Assembly (NCBI GenBank): GCA_963575745.1
Contig: CAUYUJ010016059.1
Coordinates: 488,849 to 552,848, forward strand
Direction of reading: 5' to 3'
DNA length: 64,000 nucleotides
From: Prorocentrum cordatum
Taxonomy: Eukaryota > Sar > Dinophyceae > Prorocentrales > Prorocentraceae
Shown here: positions 47,182 to 59,210 of the stretch, piece by piece
Layout of the letters: each line of letters opens with the position of its first letter
Numbering within the stretch: position 1 is the first letter of the stretch
The notes under the pieces: model-generated
The model's database searches: none
What the model was told of the DNA's origin: nothing
The model's input: only the letters and a program-made list of their open reading frames with translations
Program-made: the position numbers and the translations under genes

Positions 47182-50100
47182 TCGGACCTCCCCAGCTTTG
47201 CCCGGGGCGCCACGCACCCCGTGCATCGAGTCGTTGAGGACGGTCTGAAGGTAGCGCTGCTGTCGCGGGCGTACGACCTCTTGGTAATAGCCTGTGGGAG
47301 ACTCGAGGTCGAAGACGTTAGGGAAGACGAAAGCTGGGCGTCCGTCCGGCCTGGGAGCAAAGGCCACCATCTTGAGGTCCTCCTTCCTGGGGTTGTCCGT
47401 CTGCAGCATGCGCAGGAGGCCTCGTTTCTTGTCTCGGAGCCGCTCGCACCAGGTCGCCCACAGCTCTTCCCACAACTCGTAGACGAACTTGGGCGGGAAG
47501 GCGTGGTCGTCCTTCTCACACTCCCGTGCGAGAGTCTCCAGGCAGTCCAGGCGCTCCTTGACGTGCTCCCGCCCGAAGACAAGCCCGAAGAACCTGGTCA
47601 TGTTCTGGGCCTGCCGCTTCCACTGGTCGAAGACCACGGGGGCCCTGGGCCTGGGCTCCAGCTTGGTGTCGTGTGGCGCGCTGTACCTGTCGAACGCGAT
47701 CGTCTTGCAGGTCGGGAAGTCCGCCACAGATGCCGACCACGGGGCCAGGTTGTCCAGGCTGCTGCCGCCGAAGCTGAGCGAGGCGCACGCCATTGCGATC
47801 CGGTTGGACACCGTGGTGGGCGTCTCGACGGCGAGCATGAGGGCCTTGTTCTGCTCGCAGGTCCGGCGCAGAGCGTAGAACAGCTCGCGTCCGAGGACCT
47901 CGTCGCAGACCTCCACGGTCAGCTGGCCGCAGCCGCGCGCCAGGTAGACGTCCAACTCCTCGGCCCGACCCAGCGCCGCCACTGTCCCACGCGGAGCTGC
48001 CTTGTCGCCCTGCCAGGCGTTGGCAACCCCCTCTAACGCGTGGAGCATCCTGGCGGTGTTCGCGTCCAGCGCTGCCCCGGGCTGCACGAGGCCGAACGGG
48101 TCGGCACCCCCACTGTCCTCTCGGGCCCCAGCAGCGTAGCGTGCTGGTGCTGTGGTCAAACCTGGGGGCAGGCCCAAGTCACTGACGTGCTGGTCGTAGC
48201 AAAACAGGGACCTGATGTTCGGCGCCTGGGGGCGGACGACCGGGCCCAACCCAGCCGTGGTAGCTGGGAGGCCGGCGTCCCGTTGTCCGACGGGGAAGGC
48301 CGGCAGGACGACCGCTGGCGAGAGTGATGGATGTGCTTCGAACAGGGGCGCGCTGTCGGCCGTGGAGGCCGGCGGCCCCTGTGAGCGGTGGTGCTCGGGT
48401 GAGAGCTTGAGGAGCTCTTGGAGGCTGCTAGGCGATGCCTCTGGGGTCTGTGGTCGAGAGGGCACCTGCTGGAGCACCTCCCAGTTGCCAATGTGCCCAT
48501 CCAGTCGTACGAGCTCCTCAGGCTCATTCGTCTGCTGCTTGAGGTATCGAGCATATCGGATGAGGCCGGCGAGCACCTGCTGGGCTTCCTCACCGAAGCC
48601 AGCCGCCACGCTCTGCACAGCGGCCGCATCGCTTGACCCACGGGCCTTCTCCTCCAAGTAGCAGGCCATCATGTCTCCTCCCTCATCTTCCTGATGACTC
48701 TCTCCTGACGCGGGCGCCTCAGAGCTGGCTGCTCGTCCGCCCTCGGCTGACGGCGAACGAGAGTTCCTTCTTGTTGACCCCGAGGGCGGCCTGGGCGAGC
48801 TGCTGCGATCGAGCCGCCGCCAATGGCTGCGCAGCTTGGCGTCCGCCTCGGTGGCCTGCGCCTCGAAGCTCGGACTGGGTGCCACGCCCCCCTCAGGGTG
48901 CCACTTGACTAGGTCGACCACCTTCTCCTTGAGCAGCCGCCAGCGTGCCTCGCTGAGTGGGCCAGCTCGTCCACCCACGGGCAGACCATGCCAAGCTGCC
49001 AGCTTGTGCCAAACCTTCTCGGGTACGTTGGTCGCCGAGACGCCGATGCCGAGCTCCTCGCATCCCAGGGGTGCGTGGTGGAGCAGCTCCTCGATGAACC
49101 CTGCGGGTAGGCGTCCGGAGGGTCCTGGAGACGGCGCATGGATGACGCCGTCGGGCTTCACGAGGAAGCGGATGGCGACGCCTGCTGGGTCTGCCACCTC
49201 GAGCGCCAGCGCACCGTCGAAGTAGTCGGCCACCGTGCTGGCCGCGACGGCATCGACTGCTTTCCCTCTGAAAATCATCCACTGCGCCCCCTCGGGCCAA
49301 TGCACCCTCGCCCGTAGAATGAAATGTTGTCCAAGGGGCATAGGTGGCTGAGTTGGCGGCTGGGGGAAGCCCGGAACCGGCGGCGCTTCGAAGCGCACGC
49401 TCGGTGGCCCAGCCGGCGACGGGACGGGGTCGCCAGGGCTGGAAGGCGCCTCTCGCGCAGAGGGCGGGGGTGCGGTGCGCTCTGGAGTGCGGCTCCTGGC
49501 TGGGGCGGCAGCTGCCCGCTCTGGTGCGCGGCTCCGTGCTGCAGGACTCCGCCGAGCTCGGCGCCGTAGTCCTGCGAAGAACCCGACTCCTGCTGGGTTG
49601 TCGTGTATTGCACGGGCTGCGTCACCCCCAAGGTGTTGCAGACAGAGAGGAACCCCTGAGGCCATGCCCACCGCTTCCCGGAAGCAGGTCACCTGAGAGC
49701 ACTTCTCGCCGTAGCGCAGGACCATGTAGATCTGCCGGTGATGCTCGCAGAGGCAGGCCGTTGCGCTCCCCTCACTTGGGAGAGGGAGGTCCGAGGCCCG
49801 CCCGTCCTCCACCAGCAGCACAGTAGGGTCCCCTCGTGCAGCGTCTCGACAACCCTCGGGAGCCAGTGGGCGCATCTTACCCTTGATCATGAGCCCCACT
49901 TTCACTGCCTCGCAAGGGTTGTCCTCGGCATCTACCTCGGACTCGGACTCCTGGTCGAGTAGCCTTGCCACTGACCCCTGCACGCCAGGCTCCGCATCGC
50001 CAGTCTTAGGACGGCGGCGGCGCCGGCGGCAGAGGCATGCCCCACAACATGAGCACCACGAGAGGATGTACAGTAGCAACTTGTAGACAAGACCCGTCCC

Positions 50101-51813
50101 CCTCCAGAGCCAGACGAAGATCCGGCAGGGTGTGAACCTCGAATAGTCGCCGAGGTCTACGATGGCTTCGTTGTCGAGGGCCGCGTACTCCTTGCAATGC
50201 AGCTCGTTCTCGCGCCCCTTGCACCCAGTACAGCTCGAAGAGCGGCACAGGTGAAGCCAGCGAGGATCCCGCTGCTCCAGCTCGCGCCGGAAGCTCTTGT
50301 CGCTGGCACCCTTCACGGAATCGTATTCCACCCACAATCCTTGGCGGTTGATACGTTCAGGAGACTTCATGTTGAGCTTGAGCCGGGCAACCCTGTAGTC
50401 CACCCGGATCATGAGGTCGTTCTGGCCGCGCTTGGAGCCCCGGCCTTCCTTGATGCTCTTGCGATGCCGGTCAGTCGTCGGGTCGGCCCCGGTAGTCGGC
50501 CCATGCCACACCACGTCGGTGAGCGGCGGGGCCGCCGGCGGAACCAGCTTGTCGAGCTTGACTTCGCCAGGCGTACGGCGCCTCGGGCAAGGGCAGCATG
50601 CCAGCACCAAGCCGCAGGTCCAAGCCGCCCAGCTACAGGGTGCGAAGAGCGTCCTCAGGCTGCGGGCCAAGAGCGCGACCATCCCGGTGCCGGCGAAGAC
50701 CGCCACGAGCCCGGCGATCAGCGGCCACGCGGAGCCGAACAGGGTGAGGCCCATCTGGTCCGTCATGTAGAGCACCCAGCCACCTTCTGAGCTAAGCCAA
50801 CCTCCTGCCTCGCGAGTCGAGAAGGCAGACCTGAAGCTCCCCACGGCCCTGAAGGTGCCCCCACCCATCCCCTCGGCAAACCAGTAGGTGCGGTTGCCGA
50901 TGTCCTTCCAGCTGATGCCGAAAAGACCCCAACCTCTGATCCAGGACGATGGATCCCCATCGGGGGGGTCGGGGGGTGGGTGGGTCGGGTCCTGGGGAGG
51001 GGGCCCAGCCGGCGGCGCGGAGCGCTCGCGCGGCGGTCCCCCTCCGCTGCTTCCTGCAGGCGCAGCGCGCCCGCCGGTAGGGGAGACCCCGTCCGGCGGC
51101 GCGCCCACGCGCATCGAGGGGTCCACGGGCGCATCGAGCCAGAACTCCCTCATGTCCACGTTGTCGTCGTAGTACGCGGACTCGGCATCGGCGTCGGCAT
51201 CGGCGATCCCGACGGTCATCGCGAGGATCAGCATCAGGGCTGCCGCGCGCCCACGGCGCCGGCCGACCGGCGGCGGCGTCTGGGCCTTGGGGCAGCTCCT
51301 CCAGGCGGGCCCCAGCGCGCACGCGCAACCCGCGGCCCCCGCCTGGCACTGCGCCAGCGCCGGCGCGGGCTCGCGCCTGGCTGCTGGCTCGTCGGGGGGG
51401 TTCGGCGGCCCCGCCTCGACGGATGCCGCCTCGCCTCTGGGTGCTCCGCGGCTGGCGTGAGCCGGCGCCGCTCGGCGCCCAGGCCCCCCACCGCTGCGCA
51501 GCTGCGCGCCCGCGGGCGGCGACGCTGCCGCCCACCAGCCGCGCGGCGCCAGGCGCGGCATCGTGCGGCCGCGGGCGCCCCTGCCAGGCCTGGACCCAGG
51601 CCTGGGAGTCTTCTGGCCCCTCCGGGGCCCGGCCTTAGGCCAACTGAGGCCGACCCCCAGCTTGGCCTTAGAAAGGCTTGAGCCGCGGAGCGGCGGTGAA
51701 GAGAGAGGGAGAGAGAAAGGGCAAGCAAGAGGCAAGGGCAGGAGCAAGGGAACCGCAAGTGGAAGCCCGCGCCAGTTCTGGAGTCGGGGAGATCCATCAG
51801 TTTTACCAAACAT
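47182..51813 (-). CDS. Gag-like protein with membrane segments, 1,544 residues
   Basis: The first ATG in the element (51,811-51,813) lies inside repeat A1, giving MFGKTDGSPRLQNWRG and a Leu/Pro-rich hydrophobic start; translation might also begin downstream. Hydrophobic stretches: about 51,195-51,242 (ALMLILAMTVGIADA); about 50,665-50,760 (PLIAGLVAVFAGTGMVALLA); about 50,595-50,625; and about 50,033-50,125 (FVWLWRGTGLVYKLLLYILS, followed by Cys-rich and Arg-rich sequence). A Cys/His cluster (CLCEHHRQIY) lies near 49,730. A Pro/Ser-rich middle and a helical C-terminal region (FFGLVFGREHVKERLDCLE near 47,550) follow. I assign Gag by position before Pol; the C-terminal part is the likely capsid-like region. 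Membrane segments are unusual for a Gag and hint at a membrane-bound or envelope-like part. Confidence 0.7.
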
Positions 51814-51820
51814 CCTAGAT
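51657..51820 (-). repeat. Split direct repeat A1 (outer 5' end of the YR retrotransposon)
   Basis: 164 bp, seemingly identical to A2 at 12,850-13,013. The outer edge is AGAT at 51,817-51,820, then unrelated flank GCTGCCCCCA. Confidence 0.92.
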
Positions 51821-53419
51821 GCTGCCCCCACCCCCCCGAACGAAGCAGGTGACGCCTGGCGACTGCCACAACAACCTAACTCTTCCTAAGACGCCCAGGA
51901 CCAGTCCGAGAATTCCAGTGGCAGAACTCTCACCACGCTGTCCACGGCGCTCTCACTTGGGCCGACGCACTGTCCAAGCCGCGCCCCAGACCATCGACTG
52001 GCCGACGGCTTGAGCAATCAGCGCCCACCAGGGTGCTTGTCCCTGGGCTCGGCGCCTACCCAACTGACCACGAGCGCCTCGCCACCATCCTGGAGAGCGA
52101 CATCGACACCGTACCCAACAGCTCAGCTGTACACATGTGCTCCCGGCAGCGACACCGACACCCGAAGCCACACCTGCGAGCTACCACGAGTCCTCGATAG
52201 CGACACCTACAACGCCTACGGACGCCGCTCCGAGCACGTATACGGCACATGCAGTCAACACACGCGACAGCGCGCCTCCCTCGCCGACGTCTTGTGCCTC
52301 TGACGAGACACTTTCGCGACTGCCTCGCCCAACGAGGCAGCCCCTGGCAGGATTCCAGCGTCCGCCCCGAACAGGTAACAGGCCTCGCAGCTGAGGGCCC
52401 TCTGGCACGGCGCCCTGCGCAAAACTGCCATACCCTGCGGCCACATGTTCGTTGCACTGCGCAGCACTGCCGTACACGTCCACACTGTGCACCGTCTTCC
52501 CACAAGTCTGCACCGCTGCCTGCTTCGCCTGCGCCGACGCCGCAACCGCCGACGACGCCGTCTACGCCAACGCTTGCGCCGCGGACGACGAGGACGAGGA
52601 CGACGAAGTCACCGAGAACACGAGGCTCTTTGCCTCTGTCTTCACCGCGGGCCAGCCTCTCGCCCATGGCCCCCTGCCCATCAGGGAAGATACGGCAGGC
52701 GCGGGCTGAGCGCCACGCCCAGGATACGCGCCAAGCCTTGGAGCGCGACCGCTCGCCCCGACAGGCAGAGGGCGAGCCCAGCTTGGCTTCTGCCGCCGCC
52801 GACGTGAGAGCCCCCGATGGCCCCTCCTCAGATGCCGTCGGCGGCGACGCGGGCGGACCCGGGCCCCAGGGAGCAGCACGATGCCCCATGAAGCGGGCCT
52901 GCTCTCCTGCCAGCTGCGGCCCACAGAAGCCGACGACGCTGTCCGCCAGGAGGCCCAGGGCACGTGTAGGCGCGGCTGCGTGCCTGGCGCTCCGCTCCGC
53001 CGTCCGCCCAGCCCTTCCTGCGACGCCGGGCGAGACTGCTACGTACGGCTGGCGACCCCCCGCAAGGCAAGGTGTCACCGTCATCCACCAAGACATCCAG
53101 CGCTCCCAAAGGATGGCATGGGTTGTGGCTCGGCCACGAGGGGCTGTCTTCCCCCACCTTCCCCCACCGTCCTCTCCCTCGCCCCCCTCTCCTGCTCCTC
53201 ACCCCCCCCTGCCGGGACCGGGGGGGGCCACGGGAGAGAAAGGGACGGGGAGGAGGGGGAGGAGGGGGGGTGGGAGGGGGAGGAGGAGAGGGGAGAAGGG
53301 ACGACACACGCGGGCAGACTCGGCGGCGGCGTCACCTCGTCGCTCGCTTGGCCGTTTCCGCGTGTCCGGAGGCCATTGATGGATACATGACGGGAGCCTA
53401 CCCCTACGCTGCAACCCTT
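51821..53419. other. No gene recognised
   Basis: GC-rich flank with long overlapping frames on both strands (Ala, Pro, Arg, Cys-rich). A plus-strand frame at 52,452-52,709 ends in an acidic stretch and TGA and looks the most protein-like, but nothing identifies it. A G-rich tract lies at 53,215-53,300. Confidence 0.35.
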
Positions 53420-53806
53420 TTAAGACGACCGCGAACAGATCAAAGAGGAATGTGCGGAGCAATTCGACGCGGAAATCCACACGAACGCATCTCGTTCCCT
53501 AACACTTCCCGCAATGAACCCCTTGTTCATTAAGAAAGAACGGGGCCACCAGCCCCCCCCCCCTTCGAGCTCCAACTGCCTTGCCAGGGCGAGGGCAACA
53601 TCAACCACAATGGGCGTGAGGCTCGGTAATCGGTTTTCGAGCCAGGCATTTGCGTAGCAGTCATTTGCAAATATGTCAAGGCCCCCGGGGAAAGTAAGAA
53701 ACCGCTTGCACGGCGACGCAAAGTCCCTACTCATTAACCGTTTTGGATGGATTCCTTCGCTCCCCGAATTGCTTGCGCTCGGGGTCCAGTTCGGCCCCCC
53801 GTGCAC
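53420..53806 (-). pseudogene. Possible LINE reverse transcriptase fragment (N-terminal part)
   Basis: A minus-strand frame reads CKRFLTFPGGLDIFANDCYA, then LPSLTPIVVDVALALARQLE, then NKGFIAGSVRERDAFVW. This order resembles the LINE RT stretch that ends in Q-x-G-F-x-x-G-R. The match is loose and no catalytic Asp box is seen. Confidence 0.3.
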
Positions 53807-54424
53807 CCCGGAGCCGCACTGAAGAAAGGGAGGTGTACACGACGATTGGAACTGGAACGACTTCTCTTCAAGATGCGGCTGGGATAGGGGGGAATCTGAT
53901 GAAGAGGAACGAGCAAACCTGAATCACTCTCGTCAATCAAGGCCGCGCGCAGAAGCACGAGGCAAGGCGTGGGGGTAGAGGCTCGTTCGCTTCCAAATTG
54001 GGGACCTCCAGTACAGATTCGGACAGCCTTCCCCTGTGCAAGCTTCCGCGGGGTTTGCTTCGCAGGGGAGCCTGCAGAGGAGGGGTCTCCGCGGGCCCCT
54101 ATGCCTGCGGAGGCCTCTGCGAGCCCTGGTGACCGCAACCTCTGGCGAAGATCAGGGACCCGATACGACGTGGCTAGGACCGAGGTGCTCCCCAGACGAA
54201 CGACGAAAGCCGCACGTCCTCACGGCCATCTGCCGAACCCTTCGCCGCCGAGGCGCCACGCGATGCCAGCGATCGCAAGACGCAGGATACCGATCCAGAT
54301 GCTGACTCGCAGCGGCGAGGCGAGGCTGCCTGGCAAGACGGCCGCCCCCCGTCCTGCGCGCCGAAGCCCGATGTGCGGCCGCTGCTTCCTGCAGCGCGCT
54401 GTGGCCGGGCTGTGACCTCTTGCG

Positions 54425-54730
54425 GCCCTAGCGCCGTTCGGGCCGCGAGAGCCCCATGTGGTAGCCCTCGACAAGACGAAGCCAGGATGGGAATCACTTC
54501 GGGTGCGGGCAAATTGAGAATCTCTGAGATCCGACGGCTGTGAAGGATGTATCGGGCGTCGCGGTTCTCTCAGAGCCATCCAGAGCGCTCTGAGAGCGTT
54601 CCGAAACGTTTTGGAACGGATTTATCCTCGTCCTAGGATTCGGCCCCACCTCCAGTGGCCCTCGCCAAGGGCCAGCGTCAGACGGTCCTGGGGCCCAGGA
54701 CGGCCCCAGCCCTGGTTGGGCCGCGGGAGG
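54425..54730. repeat. Dispersed repeat copy 1 with small palindromes
   Basis: Contains AGAGCGCTCT and CGAAACGTTTTGG near 54,578-54,613, preceded by ACAAGACGAAGCCAG and followed by GGTCCTGGGGCCCAGG. The same elements in the same order recur at 57,165-57,430. No gene was seen in 53,807-58,330. Confidence 0.55.
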
Positions 54731-57164
54731 CCCTCGTGGGTGCCCTCGGCCCCTCCTCCCGAGACTGGTGACCCACATCCAGGGCCGTCGGTGAACGGTC
54801 CTGCCCGGGGCCCAGCCGCGGGCCTGCGGGTACCCAGAATCGCGCGGACAGCTCGGGCGGGGTACTTGTTCGGATCGCTACTCGCCTGAGTGGGGGTGGG
54901 TAGGTGTCAAGCCAGCGGCAGGCAAAAACCCTGACAGTGATGCGCATGCGGGTCCCACCGTCCCCCCCCTGGCAGCCGTGCGCAGACGACGAGGGAACGA
55001 TGAGGACCACGACGGATGAGACGGACGAAGGAGAAGGCGGCAGCGTCGCTGGCAGCAGCATCAGCGGCAGCGGCGGCAAGTGACAGCAGCAGAACACGAC
55101 AGAACACGAGGGAGGAAGAGGAGAAAGAGGACTATTGAGAGGACTAACGCAATTATTCGTCATCGGCACCCGGGATGAGAAGCAAATTGCAGAGGAGCCG
55201 GGACGGAGCCGAGGAGGAGGAGGACAACGAGGCGAACGCTGAAAGCCTGGCACCTGGTGTCCGCCCAAATGTATAAACGACGACGACGAAGAGTCGCACT
55301 CGTGCAGACCGACGTGCACATCCTCGCGGATGACCCCGCTGGCCGTCTGCGTGCCCAGCGGGGAGGCGGGGCGCGCGTGCGTGGAGGGAAAGGAACGACG
55401 CACTGCGGCAGCAGGCTCATTACCGCCAGCCCAGACGTCGAGGACGTAGCATACAGACTGGAATGTGGGAGGGAGGACGTGCGACATGTTTCAACGTTTG
55501 GCCACTCGAGCGACTAACGCAACTGAGTACGCATTGCACACTTTGCGATTGGCACTTCGGCAAATAGACCTGCACTGTACGCTTTACGTACGGCAGCAAC
55601 CGTCCGTGCAGGCGCAAATCGCACAGCCCTGTCAATACTACTACCTACTGCCAGGAGCTCTAACACATGAAGATGAAGCCCCTCGATAACAAACTGGACC
55701 ATCACCTCTATAGTAAGCTGGACCATCACTGCCCATGAAGAGCTACGATGACTGACCACGCAGGCACTGGCAACCACTGCCAGCTTGCCAAAGTGGTCTG
55801 ATGAGAACTCTCATCTACGTGTGTGAGGGGTGCTGGCAGGGGGGGCTGGCTCAGGGGGGGGAACATCTGCCTAGGGTCGACGAAACATCGCAGATAGTTC
55901 GGCGATACAGCCGAACATGCGATCAAGAAAAACATGCTTCAATACATGGAGGCCAGCTCCCCGGACGGTCGTCAACACCAATCTGGGCCAACGGGTTCTG
56001 TTGACGCTGGAAGGACGAGCGTGCTTCAGAAACTGGGCCAGCTCCCCAGCAAGCTGGTTGACGAACGCTGGCCAAGCTTGCCAGGAGCACTTACAACAAA
56101 CAATCAGCTGCTCGACAATGTGCCTCCGAAGGGAACGCCCCGCGTGCCTGCGCAGGCCGGAGCCCTCGGGCCCCCATCTGCGAGGAGTGGGCGACGCGGA
56201 GAGCCGAGGGCCCCCCCCCACGAGCCCAGGCACTCCCCCCGCCGACGCCCCCGAGTGTGATTCAAAACTATATTGCCAGCATCCCCCCCCCGGCGGGGGG
56301 GAAAGGCGGTATCAGTACTCGACGATGGACATCGGGAGCCCACTAGCGCCCATGATGGATGCCACGCCCTCCGTGCTGCTCTTGAGCACCTCGCGCAGCA
56401 CCGCGTTGCTGAAGTTGTGGCGCAGCGGGCGCAGCAGCCTCCTCAGCTCGCTCATGCTGAGCGGCGGCGACCTCTGGAGGCCAGAACACAAACAGAAGAG
56501 GTGCCTTTCCCCATCGAGCGGGACAGGCCACCGACGATTCCGGCCCAATTCTGGCGGAGCTTGGTGGACGACCGCGTGCGAAGCAAGCAGCGATCGTAGC
56601 ACTAATGGTGACTACTCCCCCAAAGCCCCAAACCTGCAACGCCGCGTCTTTTCCACGACCGAGGTCTGGATCCTTTCCCCGTGACCCGTCTCATCCCGAG
56701 ACATTGCTCGACGCGGTCCACGGGCCCGGCCACGGCCCCTGGAGGCAGAACTATGCAAAACATTCCCCCGCCTCCACAGCGAGAGAAGGACTGTCGGCGG
56801 TGGACAAACCTCGCTTTGATAAACAACCCTTTAGTGAAAACGGCCTGGGACCGAAACCGACGGACCTGGACCCGCAAAAGTGACGGCCGAGACGCCCTCT
56901 CGCGAACCGAAAACGGCCAATTCGCTAATCGACGCGTCAGGGTAGGAGGTCTGTCCACCCCCGAGAGACTGGTAGGATCTGGCCCTGGAGACCTGACGGC
57001 GCGCATCCAGTACAGCGGCTCGGGCAGGGCCTGCACGTCCTGGCCCGTCACCTCGGGCCGACTCTGCCGAGGGCGCACCGCAGACCCCCGCAGAGGCGAG
57101 GCCGGCCGGAGCTCTGCCCGCCGGTTGGCCGCATCGCTCGGAGCCCATACGTGCGGCGTCCTGC

Positions 57165-57430
57165 TTTTTTCCGTACGGGGCCCCTGGTAAGACGAAACCA
57201 GATTCGAGACAACATAGGACCGATCTAAGGTGCAAGATGTGTTGGGCGCTGCGGCCGTTTCAGAGCGTTCGCGGAACGCTCTGGGAGCTTGCCAGAACGC
57301 TCTGGAACGCAGATATCTCGACTCTAGGCCCGTCCGACCCGACCCTTTGCCTGGAACCGTTTTTTCATCCCAGATAGTTTTTGAACGGTCCTGGAGTCCT
57401 GGAGCCCAGCGAGGGCCCCCAGAGGCCAGA
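57165..57430. repeat. Dispersed repeat copy 2
   Basis: TAAGACGAAACCAGATTCGAG, then AGAGCGTTCGCGGAACGCTCT near 57,263-57,283, then GGTCCTGGAGTCCTGGAGCC. A diverged partner of 54,425-54,730. Confidence 0.55.
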
Positions 57431-58349
57431 TATAGGAAAAGCAGTCCGTCGTGACTTTCTCACGACGCCAGCATGTCTGGGACCCCTTGGGCCACCCTCC
57501 TGGGTGTGCTGCAACGCCGACCCGCGGCTGCTGCCAGGGGCTACCCTTCAGCCCGGCCGCACCCGCGCACCCGCCGCAGCCTCGCCGCGTGAATGTGCCC
57601 CGCGCCCTGCTCCCTTCTCCGCGGACGCCCTCCTTCCTCCCCACCCCCTCCTGCATGCGGGCTAATTTGCGATGTCGCGTGCCGGTCTCGCCGAGACGCG
57701 CATGCGGATTGCCTCTGCCGCGCTGCGACGGAACAACTGTCTTGGGCCCCTTTCCCCGGCAAGGGCATGCCGATAGCGCTGACGCCCCCTGGTGGCAGCG
57801 GGGAGTGAAGAAGCTGCACTGCGGGGGCGGAAGGCCACCTGCGACCCTCCCGAGGCATGGGCCGGAGGGCCCGGCCCCCGCACGAGCCACTGACTCTGCC
57901 TGGTCTTGCCTGCGGTCAGCTCGGGCATGCCCTCCTACAGGCGGAGTTTGGAAGAAAAAACGGGATGAAGCAACAAGCAGAATAGTCAAACAAATGTATA
58001 ATGTCCCATGCTTGAAAGAAAAAGTAGTCAAACAACAAGACAAATCGTCCCCATGTCATTTTTATCATTCTTGAATATCCCTCCTGCAGGGGGGATCTGC
58101 CCGACTGACGCCTATGGTCGGGAACTTTTGCTTAGCGTGCAGGCGCGGCGGCCCCGACGACACGCTGTGCCCTGTGCAGATCGCGTGTCGCTCCGCTCCG
58201 CGGGGCGGGAGGCTCGGGAAACCTCGGGGCGCTGACGCCTCTGAACCGCTAAGTGGATAGCGTGTTGCGCCGAGGCGGGGTGGGTCAGAGCTGGCGGGTC
58301 GACAAGTTACACCAAAGAAGCCCGACTGCAACCCAGCTAGCCTACGGTA

Positions 58350-58570
58350 CGTTGGCGGCTCTAGTAGTCTGCCGAACCGCCTGACGCTGCTGGCCTTCCA
58401 CGGGAGGAATGCCCTCGCATCCTGCCGCGCCGCGAGCCGGGTTCGTACCCCTGGCCGTTGGGTTCTCCCCTGACTGGGGTTGCCTGCGGTGCGTAGACGG
58501 CTCTGGAAGTCTTCTGAGCCGCCTGACGCTGCTGGCTCTGGACGCGAAGAAACTCCCTCGCAGCCTTACC
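58350..58570. repeat. Imperfect duplication, about 147-bp period
   Basis: CGGCTCT, then AGTCT, then CCGCCTGACGCTGCTGGC occurs near 58,352 and 58,499. On minus each copy reads QQRQAA followed by a Ser/Arg-rich stretch, so it may be a repeated coding module of a LINE first ORF. This is uncertain. Confidence 0.55.
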
Positions 58571-58894
58571 ATCGCTCGGACGTCCATTCCCCGTGCATGT
58601 TCTGTGTCATGCACTTATCGTTCGAAAGATGATGCAAGATGCTTCTCGATGGTCCTCGCCGAGAATGATGCACACGTCCGAGCGATGCCAAGTATCCTGC
58701 TGCTCCACGAGCTGGGCCCTCACCGCCTTCCTCCTCCTTGCCCTCTTTTCCCCGAGCCCTCCCTCCCCTGCGGCCCCTCCTCATCACCCCTCTGCTGCGC
58801 AGCCTTCAAGTCACTTCTCCCCCCCAAACCCTCCTCATTAACTATTCTACCTCGCCCATCATGCAGCTCCTGTTGCTCCTCCTCATCCTTCTCC

Positions 58895-59040
58895 CCCCCT
58901 CCTCATCCTCCTCCTCCTCCTCCTCCTCCTCCTCTTCTCCTCCTCCTCCTCCCCCTCCTCCTCCTCCTCCTCCTCCTCCTCGTCCTCCTCCTCCTCCTCC
59001 TCCTCCTCCTCCTCCTCCTCCTCCTCCTCCTCCTGCTTCA
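58895..59040. repeat. CTC trinucleotide repeat
   Basis: CCTCCTCCT run of about 140 bases with few interruptions. Confidence 0.97.
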
Positions 59041-59210
59041 TCTCTCCTCCTCCTCCTCGCTCTCCGCGCATCTCTCGGCCAACCCTTGCCCCTCACGATG
59101 CTTCTCGCCTTTCCCCCCCCCCACCTCCTCCGGAGACTATTTCGCCTCGTTTTGGGCATTTTCCAAGCAAGGGTTTTGCAAGGAGCTGCGCCGGGACCCT
59201 TGCGCGAGGA

